This document shows, piece after piece, positions 10,168 to 19,300 of a DNA stretch of 64,000 nucleotides (positions within the stretch are counted from its first letter, which is position 1; every line of letters begins with the position of its first letter). The notes under the pieces were generated by a model. It saw nothing but the letters and a program-made list of their open reading frames with translations. It was not told where the DNA came from and did no database searches. The position numbers and the translations under genes were made by a program. The stretch is from an uncultured Clostridium sp. (GTDB taxonomy: Bacteria > Bacillota > Clostridia > TANB77 > CAG-508). The stretch is from assembly GCA_900553685.1 (NCBI GenBank), contig USEI01000008.1, positions 1 through 64,000 of the forward strand, given 5' to 3'.

Positions 10168-10254
10168 AAAAAGACCACTACTTATGAAGTGCACCCATAA
10201 ATGTTAACTTTTTTATAACATTTTGGTTTCAGTTAATTATATAGTGGTCTTTTT
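10168..10254. terminator. Bidirectional terminator with a palindromic insert
   Basis: AAAAAGACCACTA (10168-10180) pairs with TAGTGGTCTTTTT (10242-10254), a perfect 13-bp stem with A/T tracts suited to termination from both sides. It sits between convergent genes. Instead of a short loop it encloses 61 bp containing a second stem (ATGTTA at 10201, TAACAT at 10216) flanked by imperfect arms. This suggests a small palindromic element inserted in the loop. Confidence 0.7.
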
Positions 10255-10283
10255 ATATACTTTTTTTACATTCTGATAGTTTT

Positions 10284-11027
10284 TTATCTTTTATTTGTAT
10301 CTTCATTAACAGTATTAGTTTCTAAATTTACATTATCTTTTTCATCCAAAATTACTTCTCCTGTTTCGTAGTTTATTAGCGTATAATTTTTAGTATCTGG
10401 TAATTCAACATCTCTTAATTTTGTAGCTAAAAATTTTAGTTCATAATCATACTCAAAAACTTCTCCATTTTCAAATTCTACTTTTGCTTTAATTGGATTT
10501 TTTCGATCTTTAGTAATCCAAACTGTTTTTTTGGCTTTTTGTTCATTATCTTCTATTACATAGCATTTTTGGTTATCTAATTTTTCAGATTTTATTTTAA
10601 TTTTCAAGTTACATGCCATTAGAACTCTTTCAAAAAAACTTTTGTTATATCCTGGTACTAAACTTGCAAACATTGAATCAGAAACTAATGATATAGAATT
10701 TTCTCCTTCTATATCCAAAACATATAGTTTATTATTAGCTTCATCTACCATATATGCATCTTTTTCATCCACCCAAGTATATACACCGTTTGAAGCAATA
10801 TTTTTTCCAATTCCATCCTTATAATATACTTGTGTAACGGTTTTTTCTCCTTTGCTATTTGTTAATGTAGTTTTTAAAGAATAATTTTTTATTTCTATAT
10901 TTTCATCTATTTTTTTAAAAATACTTTGTATAACATAAAATCTATATATTGCCATAATGCCAAATATTAAGCCTATTATTATTGCTAAGCTTATCATAAT
11001 TATTAAAAATTTTATTTTTTTACTCAT
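10284..11027 (-). CDS. Membrane-anchored extracytoplasmic hypothetical protein
   Basis: Not recognised as a named family. From ATG 11027 (MSKKIKFLII; AGAGGA site 5 nt upstream) it has a short basic N-terminus and one membrane helix (about residues 5-30). A beta-rich extracellular domain of about 200 residues follows, including YSLKTTLTNSKGEK, VYTWVDEKDAYMVDE and CYVIEDNEQKAKKTVWITK. The strand pattern with a conserved-looking conversion of lipoprotein-carrier type recalls LolA/RseB-like folds, but this is inference. It resembles the style of the protein at 25012-25791, which also has a KDCVVVKTYM/IDKETGIIVK segment; the two may be distant paralogues. Confidence 0.7.
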   Translation of the reverse strand: MSKKIKFLIIMISLAIIIGLIFGIMAIYRFYVIQSIFKKIDENIEIKNYSLKTTLTNSKGEKTVTQVYYKDGIGKNIASNGVYTWVDEKDAYMVDEANNKLYVLDIEGENSISLVSDSMFASLVPGYNKSFFERVLMACNLKIKIKSEKLDNQKCYVIEDNEQKAKKTVWITKDRKNPIKAKVEFENGEVFEYDYELKFLATKLRDVELPDTKNYTLINYETGEVILDEKDNVNLETNTVNEDTNKR

Positions 11028-11117
11028 TTTAGTTCCTCTCAATTTATTATAATAATATTATTTTACTATTGTATTAGATTTTTTTCAATCAAAAATAAAT
11101 TTCATGTTTATATAAGA

Positions 11118-11143
11118 AGATGGCAATTATAAAATTGCCATCT
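11118..11143 (-). terminator. Terminator-like hairpin downstream of tyrS
   Basis: AGATGGCAATT / AATTGCCATCT with a 4-nt loop, followed on the minus strand by TCTTATATAAA. It lies 86 bp after the tyrS stop codon. The U-tract is weak, so termination efficiency is uncertain. Confidence 0.55.
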
Positions 11144-11228
11144 CTGCTCTTGAAGTTAACTTTTTTAATCTTTAGCTATTAATACATTCTTATCACATTT
11201 CTATACTAAAAATATTTTTATGTATATT

Positions 11229-12443
11229 TTATTTTTCTAATTTATGAAATACTTTTTTACCTTTCTTTAAAATAGCATATCCATCTTCAAAATCGTCTTC
11301 ACTTAGTTTATATGAAATATCCTCTACTTTATTATCATTTAAAGTAATTCCACCTTGTAAAATTAAAGTTTTTGCTTGACCTTTTGATGGAGCCATGCCA
11401 ACAGTCAATATTGCATCTAAAATTGAAATGTTAATGTTTTCTAATTTTGTTGATGGCATATTATCAATGTTTCCACCATTTCCAAATAAAGCTTCAGCAG
11501 CTTCCTCTGCTTTTTTAGCTTCTTCCTCACCATGAATTAATTTTGTGATTTCATAGGCAGCAATTTTTTTAGCTTCATTTATTTTTTCGTCTTTTAATGA
11601 TGATAATCTTTCTACTTCTTCCATTGGTAAAAATGTTAATAAACTCAACACTTTCTTTACCTCTGTATCTCCAATATTTCTCCAATATTGATAAAATTCA
11701 TAAGGTGAAGTTTTTTCTGGATTTAACCATAAAGCACCTTTTGCTGTTTTTCCCATTTTCTTACCTTCTGCTGTTGTAAGAAGTTTGAAGGTTAATCCAT
11801 AAGAATCTTCTGCACCAATTTTTCTAATTAGTTCAACACCACCAATTATGTTAGACCACTGATCATTTCCTCCAATTTGTAATTTGCAATTATATTTATC
11901 GTGTAAATATAAGAAGTCATAACTTTGTAGTAACAAATATCCCATTTCAAAAAATGTCAAACCAGTTTCTAATCTTGTTTTATAACACTCTTGAGCAAGC
12001 ATTTTGCTTACTGTAAAATGTGATCCTATCTCTCTCATAAAGTCTATATATTTTAAATCTAATAGCCAATCTGCATTGTTTACTATAATTGCTGCATTTT
12101 CTCCTTCAAAAGAAACAAATCTTTCTGCTTGCTTTTTTATTGCTTCAACATTTGAATCTAATTGTTCTCTTGTAAGCATTTGACGCATATCTGTTCTCCC
12201 TGATGGATCTCCTATTGTTGCTGTTCCTCCACCCATTAATATAATTGGTTTATGTCCAGCCTTTTGTAATCTAGAAGCTACCATTAATGCTACAAAATGT
12301 CCAATATGCATACTATTTGCTGTTGGATCAATTCCTATGTAAAAACTAACACTTTCTTTTTGAAAAAGTTTTCTTATTTCTTCTTCATGTGTTAATTGCT
12401 CAATATATCCTCTTTCTTCAAGTTCTTTTATTATATCTGTCAT
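11229..12443 (-). CDS. tyrS: Tyrosyl-tRNA synthetase
   Basis: Class I aminoacyl-tRNA synthetase that charges tRNA-Tyr (404 aa). HIGH signature at residues 46-49 (HIGHFVA), the tyrosine-binding block LLQSYDFLYLHDKYNCKLQIGGNDQW, and KMGKT as the KMSKS loop near residue 230. The last 65 residues form an S4-type RNA-binding domain (MAPSKGQAKTLILQGGITLND). It starts 19 bp after the zinc-ribbon gene at 12463-12750 and probably shares its transcript. No T-box leader is visible, although Tyr-RS genes in this phylum often have one. Confidence 0.97.
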   Translation of the reverse strand: MTDIIKELEERGYIEQLTHEEEIRKLFQKESVSFYIGIDPTANSMHIGHFVALMVASRLQKAGHKPIILMGGGTATIGDPSGRTDMRQMLTREQLDSNVEAIKKQAERFVSFEGENAAIIVNNADWLLDLKYIDFMREIGSHFTVSKMLAQECYKTRLETGLTFFEMGYLLLQSYDFLYLHDKYNCKLQIGGNDQWSNIIGGVELIRKIGAEDSYGLTFKLLTTAEGKKMGKTAKGALWLNPEKTSPYEFYQYWRNIGDTEVKKVLSLLTFLPMEEVERLSSLKDEKINEAKKIAAYEITKLIHGEEEAKKAEEAAEALFGNGGNIDNMPSTKLENINISILDAILTVGMAPSKGQAKTLILQGGITLNDNKVEDISYKLSEDDFEDGYAILKKGKKVFHKLEK

Positions 12444-12462
12444 CTATGTTATCCCCCTAATA

Positions 12463-12750
12463 TTATAAGCTAATTTTTCCGTCTACTAATTTTTCGTTTA
12501 TACCACCAGCATTTTCTTCTGGTACATATATACTGCTAAATTCTTCATAGCCTAAATATCGATTTAAATTTCTTGCACTAATACCAGTTGAAGCTGAAAT
12601 TTCCATTTTAGAAATTCCTTTTGAATATCCTTCTGCAAAAAATCCTTTTAATTTACTTAAATCTGCAACATCTTTTCTTTCACATTCGTTGCATACATCT
12701 ACATCTGATGCAAAAAATTTACCACAACGAGCACATCTTTTTAATTCCAT
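12463..12750 (-). CDS. Small zinc-ribbon / helix-turn-helix protein
   Basis: 95 aa. Residues 6-24 hold a CARCGKFF...VCNECER zinc ribbon with two CxxC pairs. A helical segment with an HTH look follows (MEISASTGISARNLNRYLGYEEF). The arrangement is like the flagellar-operon YvyF/TIGR03826 family, but there are no flagellar genes here, so the role is unknown. A regulatory or RNA-binding function for the downstream tyrS is possible but unsupported. RBS AGGAGGAC precedes the ATG. Confidence 0.7.
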   Translation of the reverse strand: MELKRCARCGKFFASDVDVCNECERKDVADLSKLKGFFAEGYSKGISKMEISASTGISARNLNRYLGYEEFSSIYVPEENAGGINEKLVDGKISL

Positions 12751-12906
12751 AAATTAGTCCTCCTATACATTATTTTACACAATAATTTAATTTAAAACAT
12801 TTTATCACATAAATTTTTAAAAGTCCAGCAAATATATTAACTTATATATCTTGTTTTATTAAATTTACAAACTAATTTTACGAGTAATTTAAAATTCACT
12901 TTTTAT

Positions 12907-13881
12907 TTAATTTTGATAGTATATTTGTTCTTCTTCTATCAAATCATATATTGATAATTCTTTTCTATTTTTTTCTTTATCCGTCATTTTTACTGCAGTA
13001 ATCTGATTATTAGTATAAGTTTTATAATAATATATTCCTCTTGTAGTGTTTATACAGCAGGAATATACAGTTATATCATTTTTTCCTTCTTTTGTAATTA
13101 CAGTTCCTTTAACCATAGAAACAGAATCTAAAATGTGAAAAAATTGAGATACAGAAGAATTTTCATCTTTATCACAGACTGAATTAAACGTGTTAAATAC
13201 TGCTCTAATAAATCTTGAAGTTGGAGAATTATCACCAGGTAAACCAATAGCGCCCATTCCTTGTCCAAAATTTTCTATTTCCAGTTTATTTGAAAACCTA
13301 TTTTCCGCACTATTTGGTGTTAAATTAATATAATTATTAATATTTGTTAAATGATAATCAAAACTTGGATTATTAGTAAGTACACCAGTTAAATTATCAT
13401 AAATTTTTAAACCATCATCAGTTTGCTCTAAGACAATACATTCTTTTTTATCGCTTATCATCCAATGCAAATCAGTAACTGGAAATTTTTCACTAAAAGG
13501 TATATTAGTAATATTTAAATTTAGTAACTCTTTTTTCATTTCTTCTATATTTTCATATAATCCCAAAAAATATGGAATAAGTTCATATGGAGCCAAATTA
13601 AGTTTTGATGAATTAGTATCAAAAAATTTAGCATTTCCCGGAAAATATAATCCAGCTATCGACAATCCTTTTTCATTACTTGCTTCAGCATATAATGGGT
13701 AATTTTTTACTACTGTTGCCATACCAATTATTGAATATTTTGTACGAATTTTCATTCCATTTTTTAATTCAAATTCATAATTTCTTGGTGTTATTACAAC
13801 TTTTTCATTAAATCTATATTCCAAATCTAAATTTCTACCAAAATAATTATCCTCTGTTTTTAAATTTAGGCAAGTACACAT
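12907..13881 (-). CDS. Choloylglycine hydrolase / penicillin V acylase family (Ntn hydrolase)
   Basis: 324 aa starting MCTCLNLKT, so Cys2 would be the exposed N-terminal nucleophile after Met removal. Other expected active-site positions are visible: R16 and D19 in GRNLDLEY, Asn near residue 82 (EASNEKGLSIAG), Asn near 172 (LTNNPSFDYH) and Arg near 226 (SPTSRFIRAVF). The family includes bile salt hydrolases, penicillin acylases and N-acyl amide hydrolases. Sequence alone does not settle the substrate; bile salt hydrolase would be consistent with a gut habitat. No signal peptide, so cytoplasmic. It is followed 17 bp upstream on the same strand by a DUF2207-like membrane gene. Confidence 0.88.
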   Translation of the reverse strand: MCTCLNLKTEDNYFGRNLDLEYRFNEKVVITPRNYEFELKNGMKIRTKYSIIGMATVVKNYPLYAEASNEKGLSIAGLYFPGNAKFFDTNSSKLNLAPYELIPYFLGLYENIEEMKKELLNLNITNIPFSEKFPVTDLHWMISDKKECIVLEQTDDGLKIYDNLTGVLTNNPSFDYHLTNINNYINLTPNSAENRFSNKLEIENFGQGMGAIGLPGDNSPTSRFIRAVFNTFNSVCDKDENSSVSQFFHILDSVSMVKGTVITKEGKNDITVYSCCINTTRGIYYYKTYTNNQITAVKMTDKEKNRKELSIYDLIEEEQIYYQN

Positions 13882-13898
13882 TATATTTTCTCCTTTAA

Positions 13899-15104
13899 CT
13901 ACAAAATTCTATCAATAAATTGTAAGGTAAGATTTAAATCATACCAAGATTCATAAATAGAATCCGTTACTTTATTTGGAATTTCAAAAGCAGTTGCATA
14001 AGCTAAATATTTATCCCAAACTATTGTTGAACTTAAATCTCTGTCTTTTATTAAACTATATTCATCAATATAATTTTTAAGTTTTAACAATTTCAATTTT
14101 TCTTTTTTTCCTTTATCTGTTAAGACAACATCTTTACTATTTTTTATAATAATTATATTTAATACAGCTGTTAATAAAACAAGTAAAATCATTTGTGGTT
14201 TATATATTATAATTTTTCCTATTGTTAAAATTAAAGAAACTATTATACATATTATAAATATATATATTTTTCTTTTTTCACTTTTAAATGCATTAGTTTC
14301 TTTCTGCTCTAACATAGAAGTACCTTTATATAAGTAATATATGTATACTCCTATTAATAATATGTTAACTGTAACTAAAGCTTCTAGTGCATTTAAAAAA
14401 CCTGAAAGTATTAAAATTAAATTTATTATCAAAAATAATGATAACCCAGTTATAACTTTATTAATTAAAGTTTTTTTAGCAGAAAAAATTCTAATATTAT
14501 ATAATTTTTCTACAATTAAATCTTTTATAATCTTGATTTGCTTGCTAAATTCTACTGTTTTTTCATTAGATTTTTTAAATATATTATTAATATCTTTAAA
14601 AGCCACTACATTACTGTCTTGAAATATTAAATCTACAATTTTGGATTCATAAAGTTCTAAATTTCCTGTAGACAAAAGTCTTAAAGTATTATTATTTATT
14701 ATTTCTATGTTTCCTCTAGTACTTAAATCTATAATTGTTGACATTATTAAATGCTTTATTTCTATTTTTCCATCAACTACAACTTCTGCAAGTGAAGGAG
14801 AAATTAAATTTTCTACTTCTCTTGAAATTTGTTTAGTTTTTTCATTTCTATGCATCATATCAAAATTAATTATAAATAATAAAATCGTTATTCCTAAAAT
14901 TATACATGCAATTCCTTGTTCTTTTTCTATAACGATTTTTTCTCCTGATGTTAATTTTGCATCCTTTTTCTCTATATATGTAGTATTGTCTTCTAAATTA
15001 ATCATTATACTATGAGTTTGCATATATACACATATAACAGCAAGTATTATTACTGCTAGAAAAATTAATACTTCAAACAAAATATTTTTTATTGACTCTT
15101 TCAT
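13899..15104 (-). CDS. Membrane protein with DUF2207-type C-terminal region
   Basis: 401 aa with membrane helices near residues 10-28, 65-82, 213-255 (a pair) and 275-320 (a pair). The cytoplasmic block LISPSLAEVVVDGKIEIKHLIMSTIIDLSTRGNIEI is the conserved part of DUF2207 proteins. The usual N-terminal extracellular beta domain of DUF2207 (about 200 residues) is absent; a segment of only about 35 residues separates the first two helices. Function of the family is unknown. Lies directly before the Ntn hydrolase gene (17 bp gap) and after an acyltransferase. Confidence 0.65.
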   Translation of the reverse strand: MKESIKNILFEVLIFLAVIILAVICVYMQTHSIMINLEDNTTYIEKKDAKLTSGEKIVIEKEQGIACIILGITILLFIINFDMMHRNEKTKQISREVENLISPSLAEVVVDGKIEIKHLIMSTIIDLSTRGNIEIINNNTLRLLSTGNLELYESKIVDLIFQDSNVVAFKDINNIFKKSNEKTVEFSKQIKIIKDLIVEKLYNIRIFSAKKTLINKVITGLSLFLIINLILILSGFLNALEALVTVNILLIGVYIYYLYKGTSMLEQKETNAFKSEKRKIYIFIICIIVSLILTIGKIIIYKPQMILLVLLTAVLNIIIIKNSKDVVLTDKGKKEKLKLLKLKNYIDEYSLIKDRDLSSTIVWDKYLAYATAFEIPNKVTDSIYESWYDLNLTLQFIDRIL

Positions 15105-15138
15105 TCTTACTTCTCCAAATTAAATAAAGTTCATTATT

Positions 15139-16362
15139 CTACTTATTTTCAACTAATAATTTCATTTTTAATAATTTAAAAAATCTTACTAAAAATTTCT
15201 TTATATTCTCTAAAATTACAACAATCACTATTGAAAGTATTAAAGTAAAAATTAAACCTATTGCTAAGTATGCAAGTTCAAAGATAAACTTCTCTATTTT
15301 TTCAAATTTATACAAATCAACTTTTGCAAGTATTAAGTAATGTACTAGATATATTCCAAAAGTTCTATTACTTATCCATAAAATTATATTACTTAATTTT
15401 TTATTTTTTATTTCAAAAGAATATAAGAACATGAATAAAAATAAACCTGAAATTATATTTATTGAAGTATATTTCCATTCCATAAAGTTTTCTCTGCCTA
15501 CAATATCTGTTAAATAATTTAGTACCATATATTGAATTTCAATTTTATATCTTAAAAGATTAATTCCAACATATCCTATTAAAGAAACTATGCATAATTT
15601 TTTATTATTTTTAATTTTATCTTTATGTGCAAATAGCTCATAACCCAATAGGACATATAAAATTTCTGTAGGAATTAAACTTAAAATATTAATTGCTCCA
15701 ATGTTTGGTATTGTAATAAATCTCTGGATATCTCCTAAGACTATTTTTAAAATAGAAAGTCCTATCATTATTCTTCTGGCAAGTTTTGATTCTTTTGTTT
15801 CTTTACAAACTAACCAAAGTACAGGAATCCAAATTACTATTTTTACATAAGAATATATATACCAAAGATGAGCACAAGTTGGATTTAAATATGTAACATC
15901 TGCTTTTAAAATAGACTCCAAAATTCCCAAAGCATTTATATTAAAATTCTTTATACACCACATAAAACTTTCTTGATTTACTATAAATGGATAAAACACT
16001 TGTGTAAATAAAACAAATAAAAAACTTGGCAATAAAATTTTTAAAGCTGTGCTTTTCCAAATTTTTTTATAACTACGACCATTTACTAAAAAAAATCCAG
16101 TTATCATAAAAAATAGTGGAACCCCATCTGTTAAAAAGCTTTTTTCTAATAGCCTACTCCAATCTATTCTATTATAACATTGATTTAAAACTTGCAAACA
16201 TAGATGAGTTCCTATAACTGTCAAACATGCTATTACACGAATTAAATCTATTGATATATCTCTTTTACTTTTTAGTTCATCATTATTATTTTGTTGAATT
16301 TTTTTCACATTTTTTTCTTGGCTAATTGAACCTTTCTCTTTTTCTAATACTTTCATATTCAT
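15139..16362 (-). CDS. Acyltransferase 3 family membrane protein (OafA/WecH-like)
   Basis: 407 aa, about 10 membrane helices, typical of the acyltransferase-3 family that O-acetylates surface glycans. The first helix has the family motif DLIRVIACLTVIGTH (residues about 41-55) with the conserved Arg and His, and FFMITGFFLVNGRSYKKIW follows. A Lys/Asn-rich cytoplasmic N-terminus of 35 residues precedes helix 1. The acceptor glycan cannot be deduced; no polysaccharide cluster is adjacent. Confidence 0.87.
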   Translation of the reverse strand: MNMKVLEKEKGSISQEKNVKKIQQNNNDELKSKRDISIDLIRVIACLTVIGTHLCLQVLNQCYNRIDWSRLLEKSFLTDGVPLFFMITGFFLVNGRSYKKIWKSTALKILLPSFLFVLFTQVFYPFIVNQESFMWCIKNFNINALGILESILKADVTYLNPTCAHLWYIYSYVKIVIWIPVLWLVCKETKESKLARRIMIGLSILKIVLGDIQRFITIPNIGAINILSLIPTEILYVLLGYELFAHKDKIKNNKKLCIVSLIGYVGINLLRYKIEIQYMVLNYLTDIVGRENFMEWKYTSINIISGLFLFMFLYSFEIKNKKLSNIILWISNRTFGIYLVHYLILAKVDLYKFEKIEKFIFELAYLAIGLIFTLILSIVIVVILENIKKFLVRFFKLLKMKLLVENK

Positions 16363-16525
16363 ATTTCCTTAAACTTCATTTTATTTTAAAACTATTTATA
16401 AATTTAAAATACTTAATGTTTTATAAAATTTACTATTTATTACAATTTTAAATTTATTCTAATAGATATTATCTTATTAGTTTTTATCTAATTTTATCTC
16501 AATTTTTAATTCTCATATTTGAATA

Positions 16526-17560
16526 CTATTTTAAGTAAGTTTTAACTAATCCTTTTCCATTCTCAGAAGTTATTTCTAAAATTGCTCCATTTACTATTGC
16601 AAGTTGTGGAGAAACATGACCTATATCAGCATCACAAATTATAGGAATATTTAAATCTCCTAAAACATCTTTTACAGTCTCATTAAAACTTATATCATAA
16701 TCATTTCTGATGAATAAAGGTCTTCCGAAAATAATTCCATTACAATTTTTAAAATAATCGGCATTTTTCATTTGCCATAAAAGTCTAAATAGACTTGGTG
16801 TACTCATTTCAAAAGCTTCCAAAAACCAAACTATGCCATCTTTTTTATGTTTTTCTATATAATTTTTTACATTATCATATTTAGTTCCAATAAAATTTTG
16901 AATACAGTCTAAACAACCTCCAATAGAACGACCTTTTATTTTTATTACATTTCCACCACATATATTTTTCCATTCAACTTTTTCTGTCAAATTATATGGG
17001 GCACATGGATCTATGTTTTCTATTGTAGTGTTATCACTATAAAAAGGTTTTTCAAATAATTCAAATGATTTTTGAATTATTTCTTCGCCTGACTCTATTT
17101 TTAAGGCATCTGTTAAACTTTTATGAAGAGGTTTCATTGCATAGTCTTTCACTGTTTGACAATACATTGTTGGAACATCTAATATAGTATTAAAAAGAAA
17201 ACTAATTCCTGTAATATCTGAATATCCTTGTAACCATTTAGGTTGTATTTTCTTTAATTTGTCAAAATCTAAATAATCTATCATCTCACATAAAAAATCA
17301 CCACCAGAAGCAAAAATGATTAACTTTACGTCATCATTTTCCATAAGTTCCATAAACTCTTTTGCTCTAATTTCTGCTGAAGCACTTCTTCCTCTTTCAT
17401 CTTTTCTAACACTATCTGTTTCTATAACTTTATAACCTAAATCTTTTAGTTGTTTAATTGCAGGTTCTAATCTAATTATTTTTTCAGGTTTAGCAACTCC
17501 TGCTGATGGCGCACATATTCCTATTGTATCTCCCTTTTTTAATTTTTCAGGATAATTCAT
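16526..17560 (-). CDS. S66 family peptidase (LD-carboxypeptidase / MccF-like)
   Basis: 344 aa. N-terminal KKGDTIGICAPSAGVA, nucleophile elbow GYSDIT near residue 118, Glu in VWFLEAFEMS near 245 and His in DADIGHVSPQ near 318 form the Ser-Glu-His triad of family S66. Members cleave the L,D bond in murein tetrapeptides (LdcA) or act on microcin C-type peptide-nucleotides (MccF); the length and GGDFLCEMIDYLDFD block look more MccF-like. No signal peptide, so cytoplasmic. Start ATG has GGAGGTAA upstream. Monocistronic. Confidence 0.9.
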   Translation of the reverse strand: MNYPEKLKKGDTIGICAPSAGVAKPEKIIRLEPAIKQLKDLGYKVIETDSVRKDERGRSASAEIRAKEFMELMENDDVKLIIFASGGDFLCEMIDYLDFDKLKKIQPKWLQGYSDITGISFLFNTILDVPTMYCQTVKDYAMKPLHKSLTDALKIESGEEIIQKSFELFEKPFYSDNTTIENIDPCAPYNLTEKVEWKNICGGNVIKIKGRSIGGCLDCIQNFIGTKYDNVKNYIEKHKKDGIVWFLEAFEMSTPSLFRLLWQMKNADYFKNCNGIIFGRPLFIRNDYDISFNETVKDVLGDLNIPIICDADIGHVSPQLAIVNGAILEITSENGKGLVKTYLK

Positions 17561-17687
17561 ATTTACCTCCTTAGGTTCTTTTTAATTTTAATGTTATATA
17601 AAGTATATTTTTCCAGTTATCATATTCATAAAATTATTTCATGCTAAAATATTAAAATTTATATAATATATTATTTAACATTTATCT

Positions 17688-18752
17688 TTAATGATTTTTT
17701 ATCATTTCTTGTATTTCAGTTTCTAAAACTTCAATCATTTTATCTTGTGGTATTTTTTTGATAATTTCTCCTTTTTTGAAAAGTAAACCTTCTCCTTTTC
17801 CTCCTGCAATTCCAATATCTGCTTCCCTTGCCTCACCTGGACCATTTACAGCACACCCCATAATTGCAACAGTAATATCTGCTTCTATATTCTGCAAAAA
17901 TTTTTCAATTTCTTTAGCAATAGGAATTAAATCATATTGAATTCTACCACAAGTAGGACATGAAACAAGTTTAGGACTATTTTTATATAAATTACAATTT
18001 TTAAGAATCTCTTTACAAACAGGGATTTCTTCTGTTGGATCGTCTGATAAAGAAACTCTTATCGTATCACCAATACCTTGTCTTAATAATATTCCTAAAC
18101 CAATACTAGATTTTATTGTTCCACTAAAACTAGTACCTGCTTCTGTTATTCCCAAATGTAAAGGATAATTAAAAACTTCTGCTGCTTTTTCATAGGCTTC
18201 TACACACATATCTAAATTAGATGCTTTAAGAGATATAGCAATATCATAAAAATCTAATTTTTCTAATATTTCAATATGTTTTTTTGCACTTTCTACCATA
18301 GCATCACTACATGGTCTTCCATATTTTTCTAATAATTCTGGCTCTAAAGAACCTGCATTCACTCCTATTCTTATAGGAATTTTATTTTTTTTACAGGCTT
18401 CTACAACTGCTTTTGTTTTTTCTTCATCTCCAATATTACCTGGGTTAATACGAATTTTATCAACTCCAGATTCAATAGCTTCAAGTGCAATTTTATAATC
18501 AAAATGTATATCTGCAACAATAGGAATATGTATTTGTTTTTTTATTTCTTTGATTGCTTTTGCATCTTCTATATCTAAACAAGCAACTCTAATTATTTCA
18601 CATCCTATTTTTTCCAATTTTAAAATTTGTTCTACTGTTGCCTTAACATCTTTAGTTTTTGTATTACACATTGATTGTATAACAACTTTGTTTTGTCCAC
18701 CTATTTGTACATTTCCTACAAATATTGGTCTTGTTTCAGTTCTTTTATTCAT
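17688..18752 (-). CDS. ispG: 4-hydroxy-3-methylbut-2-en-1-yl diphosphate synthase
   Basis: IspG/GcpE is the [4Fe-4S] enzyme converting MEcPP to HMBPP in the MEP isoprenoid pathway. Starting at the ATG 18752 ([19 protein letters not shown] 7 nt upstream) it is 354 aa. An 11-codon in-frame extension upstream lacks a ribosome-binding site. TIM-barrel motifs [14 protein letters not shown] and [12 protein letters not shown] are present. The cluster cysteines are in [11 protein letters not shown] (residues about 264-267) and [10 protein letters not shown] (near 299). Other MEP genes often adjacent to ispG (dxr, rseP) are not here. Confidence 0.96.
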   Translation of the reverse strand: MNKRTETRPIFVGNVQIGGQNKVVIQSMCNTKTKDVKATVEQILKLEKIGCEIIRVACLDIEDAKAIKEIKKQIHIPIVADIHFDYKIALEAIESGVDKIRINPGNIGDEEKTKAVVEACKKNKIPIRIGVNAGSLEPELLEKYGRPCSDAMVESAKKHIEILEKLDFYDIAISLKASNLDMCVEAYEKAAEVFNYPLHLGITEAGTSFSGTIKSSIGLGILLRQGIGDTIRVSLSDDPTEEIPVCKEILKNCNLYKNSPKLVSCPTCGRIQYDLIPIAKEIEKFLQNIEADITVAIMGCAVNGPGEAREADIGIAGGKGEGLLFKKGEIIKKIPQDKMIEVLETEIQEMIKNH

Positions 18753-18849
18753 TTTAATCCTCCAATTATTACTACAAATAAACATAGTTATTTTATCATA
18801 TATCTTTTTTATATGCTAGGTATTTTATAGAAATAAATATAAAAACAAA

Positions 18850-18887
18850 CTGACAGCCAAGAGTTTAATTACTCTCCTAGCTGTCAG
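18850..18887 (-). terminator. Rho-independent terminator of the 94-aa gene
   Basis: CTGACAGC (18850-18857) pairs with GCTGTCAG (18880-18887), with further inner pairing (AGAGT/ACTCT). It is followed on the minus strand by TTTGTTTTTATATTT. It sits 48 bp after the stop codon of the gene at 18935 and is one of the strongest terminators in the window. Confidence 0.85.
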
Positions 18888-18934
18888 ACGGTTATTCTTT
18901 TGGAATTAATTAATTGTGTCTAAAATAAATGAAC

Positions 18935-19219
18935 TTACTCCTTGGGTTCAAAAAAGTTAAGATTTCTATCTTCAGCATGGTATAACCATACCTCATCTCC
19001 TACTTTACACTTATCCCAAGCTTTCGTAAACGCATAACGCGCTCTAGAAGTCCAGACACCAGTCGGACCAATTACAGTAGGCATTTCTGCCCAACTCACT
19101 TGATACACATCTTTGGATTTTTCATCCTCTAGTTTGGCCCATATAACCCTTGCTGAACAAATCCTTTGATCATCTTTGGTTACTTCCAAAATCCGGGCCG
19201 TAATTTTTCTCATTGTCAT
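18935..19219 (-). CDS. Small protein of unknown function, atypical codon use
   Basis: 94 aa, not recognised. It begins MTMRKITARILEVTKDDQ and is rich in Trp (five) and charged residues, with no signal peptide, membrane helix or metal motif. The pattern of short strands (ARVIWAKLEDE, VYQVSWAEMP, DEVWLYHAE) suggests a small beta fold. Codon use differs sharply from neighbours: GCC, CGG, CCG, GCG, ACC and CCC codons are common here but rare elsewhere. It is a stand-alone unit with its own near-consensus promoter, AGGAGGTGG site and strong terminator. These features suggest recent acquisition or unusual expression demands. Confidence 0.75.
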   Translation of the reverse strand: MTMRKITARILEVTKDDQRICSARVIWAKLEDEKSKDVYQVSWAEMPTVIGPTGVWTSRARYAFTKAWDKCKVGDEVWLYHAEDRNLNFFEPKE

Positions 19220-19255
19220 ATATGGCCACCTCCTAATATTTTTTATACAAAGATT

Positions 19256-19284
19256 ATTATACCATATATTTAGTTAAAATTCAA
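19256..19284 (-). promoter_or_regulatory. Promoter of the atypical 94-aa gene
   Basis: On the minus strand TTGAAT (19279-19284) and a perfect TATAAT (19256-19261) are 17 bp apart, 37 bp before the ATG at 19219. Confidence 0.7.
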
Positions 19285-19300
19285 ATCTATAAATGTCAAA

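Noticed and set aside
12444..12906. T-box or leader attenuator for tyrS
   Set aside because: tyrS is 19 bp from another coding region, and the 156 bp before that gene has no T-box core, terminator or Tyr-rich ORF.
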